Assembly (NCBI GenBank): GCA_030849805.1
Contig: JASANZ010002210.1
Span: 1-64,000, forward strand
Length of the DNA: 64,000 bases
DNA from: Sergeia podlipaevii
Taxonomy: Eukaryota > Euglenozoa > Kinetoplastea > Trypanosomatida > Trypanosomatidae
Direction of reading: 5' to 3'
Positions 37,596-47,459 of the stretch are shown here, piece after piece. Each line of letters begins with the position of its first letter. Positions within the stretch are counted from its first letter, which is position 1. The position numbers and the translations under genes were made by a program. The notes under the pieces were generated by a model, which saw nothing but the letters and a program-made list of their open reading frames with translations, did no database searches and had not been told where the DNA came from.

Positions 37596-37677
37596 GGTGA
37601 GATGGTCGAGTGGTCTAAGACGTTGGATTAAGGTTCCAATCCTTTCGAGGGCGTGGGTTCAAACCCCACTCTCATCA
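37596..37677 (+). tRNA. tRNA-Leu(AAG), copy 3
   Basis: Plus-strand copy, 82 nt, identical to copies 1 and 2. It is followed by a T9 run, the strongest Pol III terminator in the cluster. Confidence 0.95.
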
Positions 37678-37952
37678 CTTTTTTTTTCACAGCGGTCCAG
37701 AGGATAAGTTTGAAAAGTACCTTTTCCCATTTTAGAGGCAGTTTACCAAAATGCAGTAAACTGGTGTTATTCAATGTGATTTTTGGATAACATGCTACAA
37801 TTCTACTGTGTCCTTGACATCACGGATGTTTTTTTTTTCTTTGTATACACCTATTTCCAGGGCTGCTCTGGCGCGCAAGTCACCATTCCAAATACCTCCT
37901 TACAAGCAATCGCCTAGAACTCCAAATGCGCGAAAACGTGGAGACCAGTCCC

Positions 37953-39733
37953 TCAGTCGGAGGGCGGTGCGGGGCTCAGGCTAGATCGGATGCTCGATGT
38001 GGATCGATATCGCTTTCTGGGCTTCACCTCACCCTTTCCATCCATCCTTGTGTGCAAAGCCGAAGCGGGGAGGGAAGGGGAAACTATTAAGGGAGTGGGA
38101 GGGGATACAGTCTGCTCGGGAGCGGAGACAGCGGCAGCCTCTTCATTCTTCTCCGGAGAGACGATGAGGGCTGGAGCAGGTAGCTTGAAGACTTCGACCA
38201 AGTACATGGCAAGCTCCTGGATGTTGAAGAGTTTGTCTCGCTTTATCTCCTGTAGGTTGTACTTGTTTCGGATAGTTGCTAAAGCTGGGCAGCCGAGAAA
38301 GTGATTCAATTTTTCCACACAAACCTCGTGTGTCGGAACCATGGGTCTCTCTTTACCTTGTACTGGGCATCATTGTGGCATCTGTCTAGGTATAATGCGA
38401 TGGAGGTATCATTGGCAAATGTCTTGCCGCATTGAGGGCAGAGGAGCCTAGTGGAAGGATTCTGAGCAGTAACACGCATATCCTTCTTCGCAGCAACCGT
38501 GTACTGTCGCACCTCGGGGTGCCTAGCGCGCATATGGAAGGCAAGGCCGGCTGTGGAGGTGTAGGGCCGTTTGCAGAAGCTGCACGAGTGCGGTGCGGGG
38601 TCATTCACGTTAGCGTCTGGTGTGCCAAAGTCTCCGACTTTATGCATCTTGTACACGTGCACGTGCATATTGCCTCTGTGCGCATACTCCTTCAGGCAGT
38701 ACGGGCACTTGAATCGCTGTATCGTAACGGTCTTCGTCTTTGGCTTGCGGCGCGGTGGCAGCTCATTATCTGGTCTCTCAAAGAGTTCCTCACCTGGGTG
38801 ATGCCGTCGTATGTGCTTATTGACCGCGGTAGTGCGAAAGTGTAGTTCACAGTAGAGGCACTTCATCTCCACGTCGTCTTGCTGTTCTTCCCGATTTCGA
38901 CATGCCTTCATCCGTTGTTCTTCTGCTAGAGGAAGGAGCTTGTCTGGATGAACTGAGCGTGCGTGGCGGACCAGCCACAATGCATGGTATTGCTTCTCGC
39001 AGTATGGGCACTGATACTTGCCATTCACACGCACGCAGATGGGCCTCTTCTGAGGGGTGGGACATTCCGGGGGTGAAGGGCTCGCAGCGCCTCCAGCGTT
39101 GGGACACTTGTGCGCGTCAAAGTGACGCTGCACTGTGTATTCCTTACCACAATCCGCACATTGCAGAATCTGCCAGTGGGATCTGACAGCTGAGGCAACG
39201 ACGTTCAAATGTAGAGCATTAGGTGGTGGTGGCGACATCTCAGTGTGATCGGTCAGCGTGTCTATCACCAACTTCTTTTTATCCACAGTCGTTTCCTGGT
39301 AGCCCTCAGTCATGTGAACAGCGTACGCCTCTCTCTCTACTATTTGGAACTGACAGTGCTGTCGGAGAATCATCTGGCAAATATGGATGGCTGCGACTGC
39401 CTTCCTCGATTCCGAGACAGCCTGAGTTGTCAGCGGCGTGTGCACAGCTGTGAGATGGGTGATCGCGCTCGAACGGTTGTACAACGCCTTGCGACATACT
39501 TGGCAGGAGAGTGGTTGCGCTGTTCTTTCTGCCATATACACTTATCTGTTAAACGGTGGAGGAGGAGGAGGGAGGAGGTTCTCTTCTTTGGCAGTGGATG
39601 CAGCTGATACCGCCTGTTCAGAAACACAGAACACCATTGACATGATGTGTCCTCTGATAGTCTCATCAGCCTGTTCAGCGAGCCATAGTGCGTTGGAATG
39701 CTGCAGAGAGATTGAGTCATCATTGCTTCCTCA
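37953..39733 (-). pseudogene. Broken C2H2 zinc-finger gene, possible retroelement relic
   Basis: A minus-strand coding stretch with several breaks. Read 5' to 3': a 62-codon protein-like frame lies between an in-frame TGA (39731-39733) and an in-frame TAA (39542-39544). In the same frame the zinc-finger ORF follows (ATG 39535 to stop 38306). Near 38310-38345 the frame shifts, and the reading continues in a 129-codon frame ending at 37953. That last piece has EKLNHFLGCPALATIRNKY, recalling the H...CPAL..IR ending of many non-LTR reverse transcriptases. Zinc fingers before and such a motif after would suit a CRE/SLACS-type element with the reverse transcriptase deleted. This origin is inference. 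Sequencing error could explain single breaks, but not easily three. Confidence 0.6.
38306..39535 (-). CDS. C2H2 zinc-finger ORF (intact part of the broken gene)
   Basis: A 409-residue open frame with about seven C2H2-type fingers. Clear ones are CPYCEKQYHALWLVRHARSV-H, CLYCELHF...HIRRHH, CPYCLKEY...HVYKMH and CSFCKRPY...HMRARH. The second is degenerate, and the last (CPQCGKTF...YLDRCH) has Tyr where the first His should be. Linkers contain a Pro-rich SPSPPECPTP and basic RRKPKTKT. C2H2 arrays like this are uncommon among trypanosomatid housekeeping genes and bind DNA or RNA. The ORF could still be translated alone, but an in-frame stop lies just upstream and a frameshift just downstream, so I read it as part of a decaying gene. 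Confidence 0.65.
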   Translation of the reverse strand: MAERTAQPLSCQVCRKALYNRSSAITHLTAVHTPLTTQAVSESRKAVAAIHICQMILRQHCQFQIVEREAYAVHMTEGYQETTVDKKKLVIDTLTDHTEMSPPPPNALHLNVVASAVRSHWQILQCADCGKEYTVQRHFDAHKCPNAGGAASPSPPECPTPQKRPICVRVNGKYQCPYCEKQYHALWLVRHARSVHPDKLLPLAEEQRMKACRNREEQQDDVEMKCLYCELHFRTTAVNKHIRRHHPGEELFERPDNELPPRRKPKTKTVTIQRFKCPYCLKEYAHRGNMHVHVYKMHKVGDFGTPDANVNDPAPHSCSFCKRPYTSTAGLAFHMRARHPEVRQYTVAAKKDMRVTAQNPSTRLLCPQCGKTFANDTSIALYLDRCHNDAQYKVKRDPWFRHTRFVWKN

Positions 39734-41180
39734 CATCTGGAAAACTGTTTATCCATGCAGATACTGAGCTAGTTTCNGTCAGTATCATCACATGCGACCG
39801 GAGGTGGGCACCGGAGTGGTGACTGATAATGTTTGTCGATTTCCTATGTAATAATAAAAAGGGAGGTGTAGAAGAAAGGACGTGCAGGTCAATCGAGCTT
39901 CCATGCTAGCGCATTAATGCCGCTCTGTCCCACACATCAGGGACTTCGCTCTCGTAGGAGATCTCAATAGATTTGTGGACGACTGCTCTCCGTGTCCCCG
40001 GGGGATGGCTGCCCTCATTCACCAGAGGCCGTGAGCTTTCAATGGACTCATGTGCGAAATCAGTAAAAATTGATTGGTTATATATATATATATATATATT
40101 TCTCATTGTTTAGGATTGGTTCCGTGTTTTTTTTTTTTGTTTCAGTACAGTTGCCTATGATTATATACATATATGTATTCATATGCCTTAGCGGTGGGCG
40201 GGCGGATGTTTTTTAAAAAAATATTCTCAATGTATGCCCTAAAAGTTCCTAGTTTGATATATTTCTTATCCCTGTGCGGTGTAAACACACAAAAAGGGGG
40301 GGAAGGTAGACGGTTTAGTAGGAGGTTCAGGGATAACAGATAATAATGACGTATAATAATAATATTAGGGTGACCGCTTTCCAGGTCTTCACGTACTCAT
40401 ATTTCTACAGCAACACCCAAGTAATAGCTCATTTCGTGTCGCGTCTCGACACGCTACAACCGTTAACGGTCGTGCTTCGTGTGTCTGGTTGCTGGTAGCT
40501 GTGTGTGTGTGTGTGTGTGCATATGATTCCTTTTGTTGTTTCATCTAGATTTATGTAGAGGGTATAAAGTCTATATTTATAAATACAGATGCGTTGAGTG
40601 AGATGTGGAGATTAAGGTGAAGGTGGAGAGGTGGGAAGCAGGAAGGATTGTATGATATAATCAGTGACGTTGAGAAGTGATAATAAAAAATGTGTTTAGG
40701 CATTTTCAGTAGTCATTACTGTTGCTGGGTATTTGCGTTCACGGCGAAATGCATTGTGTACAGTTGTGTAGACTGGGCTTTGTTCTGTGTGTAATGGCGT
40801 TGTGTAGACATCGGCGATGATAATATCTGAGTGAGTTTAATTAAAAGAAAATCTACGTATGTCTGTTGCGTATTTGTTATCTGGTTCATTTTCATCTATG
40901 GAGTTAGTTGTGATGATTGTGTGCATTAGTGAGTAATGGAGATATATATATACTTATGTATGTATGTACATATGTGTGTGTGTGTGTGTGTCTGTACGTT
41001 TCAGGTCCTGTGTCTGGCGTAGACACATAAGCACAAGAAAGATTTTGCTACTGCGTCGCCATCTCGAGGTGATCATAATATCATCTGAAACTATAATAGC
41101 GGCATTCGTATAAAGCAGAAAAAGGACAAAAAAAAATCACACACACAAAAAAAAAAAACGAGACTGTACGGCTCTCTGAT
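39734..41180. other. Intergenic spacer with ambiguous base and small palindromes
   Basis: Contains the only ambiguous base (n at 39777), a TA run (40079-40100), GT runs (about 40499-40520 and 40973-40991), a hairpin at 40435-40453 and a palindrome at 40459-40470. No gene seen. The n may mark an uncertain assembly join next to the broken zinc-finger gene. Confidence 0.5.
40435..40470. repeat. Hairpin plus perfect 12-bp palindrome
   Basis: CGTGTCG and CGACACG (7-bp stem, 5-base loop; 40435-40453) are followed by ACCGTTAACGGT (40459-40470), its own reverse complement. The patch is GC-richer than its surroundings. Role unknown. Confidence 0.7.
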
Positions 41181-42443
41181 TTATTGAATCCAATGCGCAA
41201 TTGTTGGATACTCTACAAGACGTATGGTGTGACTGCTCTTGGCAAGCAGTGTTTTGTTTTGCCTCCGCGCCAAGTCGTGTAAAGTCTGCTGGGCCTCTGT
41301 CGCCGCTAACATCTCGCGCTCAATGGCCACTGCGTTGTGCCTCAAGTGTCCCACCACGTCACGAAACTTGGTATCACACAGTAACGCCCAACACGCAGCA
41401 GAAAGGTTGAGCTCTCGGCGCGCTATCATGGCGGCATAACGATCTACTGCCAAGACAAGCTCTGCGAGGCCTCCACCAAGCGCGTTGCAGTACTCAGGAA
41501 AGAAATCTGGACGCTTTTCCCGAAGACTTTCCGTATCTGCAGTGTCTGAAATGTTTTTGAGTGTATCGCCAGTATAAACTCGCTCGTAGTCAGCGCCACG
41601 TGTGGTAGCTTCCTCTATTGAATTCCGCCACTCCGTCCAGCAGCGGCTGGCGTACTCACTCGCCGCCTCCGCTTTCCTCTTAGGGGATGGAGCAGAGATG
41701 ATGGCGGAGGCGGCCTGAGTGCGCTCAGCCTTTGCGACGTCAACAAGTAGCTGAAAGCAGATATCTGGCCAGTGCACAGAGGTCCATGACGGATGGCGAG
41801 AGGGAAGGCCAGCACGAATTGCTGTAACGTTGCCGATTGGTGTAGGCAGGAAAATGCCCAACGACGCGGAGTCAGACTGCTTAGAGCGGCTTTCAGTCAG
41901 TGATTTGCTCGGCAACAATTTTCGCACAACTGAGTCATCAATGACTGGACTGTTCGCACCGACACCGCACTCGGGGAGAAGCACAAAGGGTACCATATAA
42001 TACACCGTTTCATCGGCCTTTAAGGTCTCCGCACGTGTTGCATGCCTGTCACCAAGTACAAGAACAGGACGCCATTGCCAAAGACAGCCATATTCCTCGC
42101 ACACAGGAGATACTCGGAAGCCCTGCACTCGGCACGCTACGGCGCTCGGCCACACAGAGCTGTAAGGTGCCTTAGGCTCAGGTGGCCGTAAACCGAGCTG
42201 ACATCTTGTACTGGTTCTGTGTGTGGGCACAGAAAGAAGAGGTGAGCTGTGATACCCAAGTGCATCCCAGACATGACAGTAGTGGATCCCTTTTTCAACT
42301 TCCTCGGCAGTTCCAATATCGCCTAAGTGGGGTTGCAGGGCGCTTTTCCTTCGTAAAGTGTTGCCCTGTGATGTGTCATGACCGAGGCTGTATCGACAGA
42401 ATGCGCTCGCAGGTGCACAACGCACTGTGCTGAGGCGACGCAT
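41181..42443 (-). CDS. Hypothetical protein, probably mitochondrial
   Basis: A 420-residue protein I do not recognise, from the ATG at 42443. The N-terminus (MRRLSTVRCAPASAFCRYS) is rich in Arg, Ser and Ala without acids, typical of a mitochondrial presequence. Residues 80-190 contain several Trp/Tyr/Cys-rich segments (GCLWQWRPVLVLGDRHA, VYYMVPFVLLPECG). Residues 255-420 are mostly helical and charged, ending HTIRLVEYPTIAHWIQ. It could be a mitoribosomal or RNA-editing accessory protein, many of which are lineage-specific, but no domain supports a choice. It is the first clearly intact protein gene of the minus-strand unit after the strand switch. Confidence 0.72.
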   Translation of the reverse strand: MRRLSTVRCAPASAFCRYSLGHDTSQGNTLRRKSALQPHLGDIGTAEEVEKGIHYCHVWDALGYHSSPLLSVPTHRTSTRCQLGLRPPEPKAPYSSVWPSAVACRVQGFRVSPVCEEYGCLWQWRPVLVLGDRHATRAETLKADETVYYMVPFVLLPECGVGANSPVIDDSVVRKLLPSKSLTESRSKQSDSASLGIFLPTPIGNVTAIRAGLPSRHPSWTSVHWPDICFQLLVDVAKAERTQAASAIISAPSPKRKAEAASEYASRCWTEWRNSIEEATTRGADYERVYTGDTLKNISDTADTESLREKRPDFFPEYCNALGGGLAELVLAVDRYAAMIARRELNLSAACWALLCDTKFRDVVGHLRHNAVAIEREMLAATEAQQTLHDLARRQNKTLLAKSSHTIRLVEYPTIAHWIQ

Positions 42444-44821
42444 CACCAGCAACTTGGCAGCAAAGAGGTGAAAAGAGATATATCTGATTCACAAGCCCCG
42501 ATGCGTCTTATAAAAAAAAAAGAGATCAGGGGAGTGTAATGTTATGTAGTCACTACGATCTTCTTCGTAAGAAAGAAAAGAGGGGGAGAGAATAATTTTT
42601 AGGAGCTAGAACAAAAATAACATGGGAACAAAAAAGAAAGTAACAATATACGACAAGCACATGAAGAATCGTTCAGCTGTGATTCAACCGCACACATGCA
42701 TCATCATAGCACCCCACCGACCGCTTCTTCCGTAAAATAAAAAAAAATACAGTTTTCATCTCCAAGAAAGACAAATGTAAGTATATTGTTGCCACTGTGC
42801 TCTTTGAAGAACAACCCTCTCATTTAAAAAAAAAAATGCAGAAACAAAATCATGTACAATTAGAAAAAAAAAAAATGAGCTGCAGGTGGGAGTAAAAAAA
42901 TAAGTTGAATACAGATAACTGTGTAGCAGAAAAAAAAAGGGAAAAAAGTAAAAGGGAACTGGAAGCGCAATGATTCGCCTTTTTGCTCATTGGGTAGGTG
43001 CGGTGATGCTGATGATGAACTAACTGCGGTGACCGCCAGGGAGTTCTCAAATGGCGGTAAAGGGTCCTCGCTGCTGTCAAGGCCATTTTGAGACCACTGT
43101 AATCGAACAGCAGTCGCCGTAGTAATTTCGTTCTCTGAGATGTCATGAATCGAGCCTTGTAGTGGGTTAAAATATGGGTTGGATGCGAGCTACAAGCCCG
43201 TCACGTTCGGTGGTACATCCCTTGAAGACAAAAGCAACAAAACGCATTCAATAGTGGCTTGTGACTGATGTGGCCCGTCATCTTTTGTTGTGACGCTGTC
43301 TCGTAAGCACTATTCATATGATGTGGTCGACGATGCTGCGAGGAGTCAGCACTAGTCAAAACGCGTGGATCCAGCGGGTTTACTTGAAAGCTCATTGCTA
43401 CTGACGTGTGTTGCATTGTTCACAGATTGGGTATTTAAAAGAAATATGTGGCCCTTCAAGAAAAAAAAATAGCTGCCGACCAACGAAAATTAAAGAATCC
43501 ACAAAAAGAAAAGAACGTCTAAATACATACTACATAATTTGAATTTACTGTGATTTGCTAAAGATGTGCAGGACACCAATACAACAACGCGAGAGTATCA
43601 CGTTAATGGGAAGGAGGAACAAAAAAAAAATAGTGCTGATGCAGTCTTTCTTGCTGAAGAAACAAACAAGTTCGTACACGCACAAACACAGAAAGGGGGG
43701 GAGACACAGGCGTAGATGCAACGAGAAAGAGAAAATGTTAATGATAGTATAAATGCAATGAGTCTTTTTTTTTCTACTGAGCAACAAGCCTTCGATGATT
43801 CTATATATATATATATATATATACTCCTTTTATTTTTGTTGAGGTGTCTTGCAGTGAGAACAACTATCTCCTTTTGTTCGAGTTTTAATCTAAAAAGTGC
43901 TCAGTGGGTCCGATATCAACTGACTCAAAGCACAAAAAAAAAAAAAGAAATACGAGAGTTTCACTATGAATTAAATGTACTATCTTTTGATACTTCCTCA
44001 AAACTAATTTCCTTTGCTAGTTCTCGGATGAAAATATATCAAAAGAAAAAAAAAAACTTATACGCACTTGTGCGCTTTTCCCTCCCTAATGCACACAGCG
44101 ACGCTTCCAACAATAAATACACGAAAAAAAAAGCAGAAAGAAAGAAGCCAAAGTATCAAAAATATGTTTTGTGATCATATATATATATATATTTTTTAAG
44201 GCATGCAGAATGAGAAGAAAACAAGAACAATGGGCGCCACTGCACAGCCGTGAGAAAAGACAACCGGAAGAAATTTGGATGATGTTCCTGGTGGTGATTA
44301 TAACAGCCTCTACAAACACTTCAAAAGAGGAAATTGTTTGTTTGTATTTAAAGTGTACAACATAGTGTAAGAGTCACAAAAATTCACCCAAACAGGAGGA
44401 GAAGAAGCAGTTGCGTTACACAGTATAGCAGTTGTAAGTCACACCTCTATATAGAAAATAGAGATATCTAGACCACTGGATAAATAAATATATATGCTAT
44501 GCAACTGGGCTCACGCGCCAACCAACACGCCCTCCATGCAAATGACCCACATGATTTCGCTCCTACATAATAGCATTATTACATTTTTTATTACTACTAT
44601 TCGTTTAATTAATAAATGGGTACGACCCTTCCTTTCATCTTCGTTCTCACTCTTTCCGTGAGAGAGGGATGCAACGTGGCATACGCCTTCTATACGCATA
44701 GGTGTAAAGTCATTTCATAAATCGTCCCGCCACTCCAACGCAGATAAATAAAGAGATAAAAAAAGCATCAGTGTGAAAAAAAATAATAATAATAATAGCA
44801 GCACAAACAAGAAGAGTAACT
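42444..44821. other. Long spacer with a possible degraded gene
   Basis: A/T-rich except for 42943-43430, which is GC-richer and coding-like (see the pseudogene entry). The rest has A runs, a TA run (43801-43822) and no credible gene. Confidence 0.5.
42943..43416 (-). pseudogene. Possible decayed small gene
   Basis: On the minus strand an ATG at 43416 (with MSFQVNPLDPRVLTS following) opens a frame that stays protein-like to about 43300. Coding character then seems to move to another frame (DSVTTKDDGPHQSQ ... SSRDVPPNVTGL), meets an in-frame TAG near 43145-43160, and continues with NPYFNPLQGSIHDISENE and PLPPFENSLAV before running into T-rich sequence. A frameshift plus a stop suggests a dead gene. 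The product is unrecognised. The call rests only on composition and codon look. Confidence 0.35.
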
Positions 44822-46258
44822 TTACACCGCTGACATTGACATAACAGCCACAGTTGTACCCAATACGCCACCCCCAATCCCAAACACGAGCATAACACTC
44901 ATGATCACCCACTCCTTCTTATCACAGAGAACAACGCCAGTCTGGTGGAGCCGTAGACGGTACAGCGCAGGCACTGTAAAGCACAGCGTGGAGCTGCACA
45001 ACCCACCCAAGAAAGCGACGACAGTAACAATACCCGGCAGTACAAGTGCGCCAGCTAGGCATGTAGTGCTGAGTGTGATGCTCACGATAAGGTGGTCCCG
45101 CATTGGGATCGTCTCCACATCGTTGTGCTGCTTCTTACGATGCTGCAGAAACTGCAGCTCGCCCTCAGTCTGCGCGTCTGTCGCGTGGCCATCCTCATCA
45201 AGCTGACCTTCCAGCATCTCCTCGCGGTTAACGATGCGTGTGAAGTCTTTGCGCCTGGGCACGTGAGTAGCTGTGGATGCACTGCTATAGCCGTACCAGA
45301 GAATAAAAATAGAATCACGAATAGGGAACAGCAGAAGCACAAAGGCTAGATTAATAGGTACGGCGTATAGTACATAACCCACCGCGAACAGTTTGTCCAC
45401 GTGCGGGTCGTAGTTGCTAATAATGTTATCTCGAACATCCCGCGGATTAGAGAGATAACCAAAGAGTCCAACCGCGCCGTGGATTCCTCCGGAAACAATG
45501 AGGCTCACAACGGCAACCTTCATCATCGTGCTACGACGCATGTCATCCAACCCCGCGTAGATTTGAAAAATCAGCGATTGGCAATCAAAGGAAAACATGA
45601 TGATAGGCAGTGCCAAGAGTGGGTGACTCCCCCACCACCACAGTAAGCTCCCATCGGGGGAAGTGCCCACGTGAACAGGCTGAGTATCGGACCGTACGCG
45701 TGTACTTTCTGGGCCAGGCACGAAGTACCTAAACACAATCATACATGAAATAATTGTAGTAGCGGTAATTGCCAGAAATGAGCTAACATGCAGCGCGCCG
45801 AGCTTGGGGACGCAAGAAAGCGGAAGAATAAACACCCCCCAGAGCAACATTAAAATTCGCTTTGGAGTGGTAAGAAGTGGAAGATAGAGAGCCGCAACAG
45901 GCTGTAATGGCTCGAAGAGATCCGCGATCACCACGAGATAGCCAATCGCACTCCCCACGTTATACACGATCAGCATCCAGCGGACAACCTCCTCCGATTT
46001 ACGCCCAAGTAGCTCACGTGTGAGTTCTTCATATGAATTCAATCCTAACTTGTTGATCGCCAAAACAATAAAGTCCACCGAATAGACGGTAAGAAAAGCT
46101 ACGAAAAGAAGCAGCAGTGTAGCAGGGTAGATTCCAGCATCCGCGTATGCCGAAGGTAGCGTTAAAATACCCGCTCCCATCGTGGTCACTGCAAGGCTCA
46201 ATGCCCCACCTAGCACACTACCGCTTTTTAAGCTCGGGAATGGCGCACAAGAAGGCAT
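44822..46258 (-). CDS. Amino-acid permease (AAAP family)
   Basis: A 478-residue integral membrane protein with about 11 predicted spans, of the amino acid/auxin permease family (AAT in trypanosomatids), which imports amino acids across the plasma or organelle membrane. The first span carries GAGILTLPSAYADAG, the family signature. Later hydrophobic blocks include TLLLLFVAFLTVYSVDFIVLA and LGALHVSSFLAITATTI. A long hydrophilic loop (about 345-395, DFTRIVNREEMLEGQLDEDG) lies between spans, a usual place in this family. The ATG at 46258 begins a short cytosolic tail. Substrate specificity cannot be read from the sequence. It appears as a single copy here, though these genes are often in arrays. 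Confidence 0.93.
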   Translation of the reverse strand: MPSCAPFPSLKSGSVLGGALSLAVTTMGAGILTLPSAYADAGIYPATLLLLFVAFLTVYSVDFIVLAINKLGLNSYEELTRELLGRKSEEVVRWMLIVYNVGSAIGYLVVIADLFEPLQPVAALYLPLLTTPKRILMLLWGVFILPLSCVPKLGALHVSSFLAITATTIISCMIVFRYFVPGPESTRVRSDTQPVHVGTSPDGSLLWWWGSHPLLALPIIMFSFDCQSLIFQIYAGLDDMRRSTMMKVAVVSLIVSGGIHGAVGLFGYLSNPRDVRDNIISNYDPHVDKLFAVGYVLYAVPINLAFVLLLFPIRDSIFILWYGYSSASTATHVPRRKDFTRIVNREEMLEGQLDEDGHATDAQTEGELQFLQHRKKQHNDVETIPMRDHLIVSITLSTTCLAGALVLPGIVTVVAFLGGLCSSTLCFTVPALYRLRLHQTGVVLCDKKEWVIMSVMLVFGIGGGVLGTTVAVMSMSAV

Positions 46259-47459
46259 GAGCGGCTGCGTATAAATATATGTGAAAAGTGAAGAAATAAA
46301 CAGCAAAACGTACAGTTTTAGTCAACGGAAAAAGAAAGAAAGGAAAAACACAACAATGCCAAAAACAACGATAAATGGGTGGAGCTCGCTGTGCGTTGCG
46401 CGCGATTGTCAGATGAAAGCTAACAAACAAAAAAAAGAAAAACAAAAAATTGGCGTACACACCAAGAAAAAAAAAAAGTGTCGCACCTCAACAGTGCTTA
46501 TTAAATATTAGCTTTAAAAAAAGAAGGGAAATTATTGAAACTAAGCGAGATATGTAAAAAAAAAAACTAATAATAATAAGAGATTGATAAATGTGTCTTG
46601 TATATGCAGGTATATAAATCAGTGAAAGATCGCGCTTGATCACGTGATACTGCAGGTGGCGCGTCCCTCGGCTCTTGTCTTCCCTGTACGGATATGTTTG
46701 TGTTTGAAAGAGCTCGTAGCAAAGATTAGCTTGGAAAAGAAAAGGTTAGACGTTACAAATATATATATATTTAGAACCTGCTAATTTCAAAAACACAAAA
46801 AAAAAAAAAAAATACTGAGCTGTAATGTTTCACAAAACTGCCTCCCCCACAGCACGCGCTAACAGTATTCCGTCAAAGTAGAAAAAAAAAAAAAAGAGAG
46901 AAAAAGAGCCTGTGCTACTTTGGTAAATATACGCGCTCCCCTAATAATATGTAGCTAAGTTGTTCAACCCTTCTAGGCGTATGTTGCACCTAGGAAAAAG
47001 GGAGGGGAGAGTACTGCGTCGATTATTAAAAAAAAAAAAAAAAATGACGTACAGGAAACAAAAAGAAAAGAAGAAAAATCTATAAAGTGGGTGCTGGTGA
47101 AGCAATTGAATTAATATTTTTTTTTACTACAGTTTTCGCCCCGGCAGCAAAGATTTCTCTCCAGTAGGTGCCTGCTGCTTGTTACGTTTTTTTGTATATG
47201 TATGTATTGTTTTGAATCATTCAGGTCGAGAGATCCCACAAGTCTCAGTTCATATGAGCTTTGCCGTACCACCTCAGCAACAACAACAAAAAAAAGCACA
47301 GACACTCTGTCTCCACACATGCGCATACAGCATTGGCATCATGCAGGATGGCGGCCTAGTCCATTCGTAATGAAAGGAGAAGTAATAAAAGTAATACCTT
47401 TTCCCATCCACTATTTGTCTAGTAATCATAAGCAAACCCCTGCCTGTTGCTCCATATCA
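46259..47459. other. Intergenic spacer
   Basis: About 1.2 kb, A-rich on the plus strand (pyrimidine-rich in the transcribed sense), with A runs at 46797-46812, 46881-46894 and 47027-47044. No gene seen. Confidence 0.5.

Larger units (their letters stand above)
37456..37682 (+). repeat. Inverted duplication, arm B (Val-Leu tRNA pair)
   Basis: Opposite-orientation copy of 34793-35019 with three mismatches over 227 bp: one in tRNA-Val and two in the spacer. Both tRNA genes look intact. Confidence 0.95.

Noticed and set aside
34600..37700. 5S rRNA or spliced-leader RNA gene in the tRNA cluster
   Set aside because: I looked on both strands for conserved internal stretches of 5S and for an SL exon and found none.
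39438..39767. Plus-strand gene opposite the zinc-finger 5' region
   Set aside because: The minus-strand frame has clear protein character; the plus frame is its shadow.
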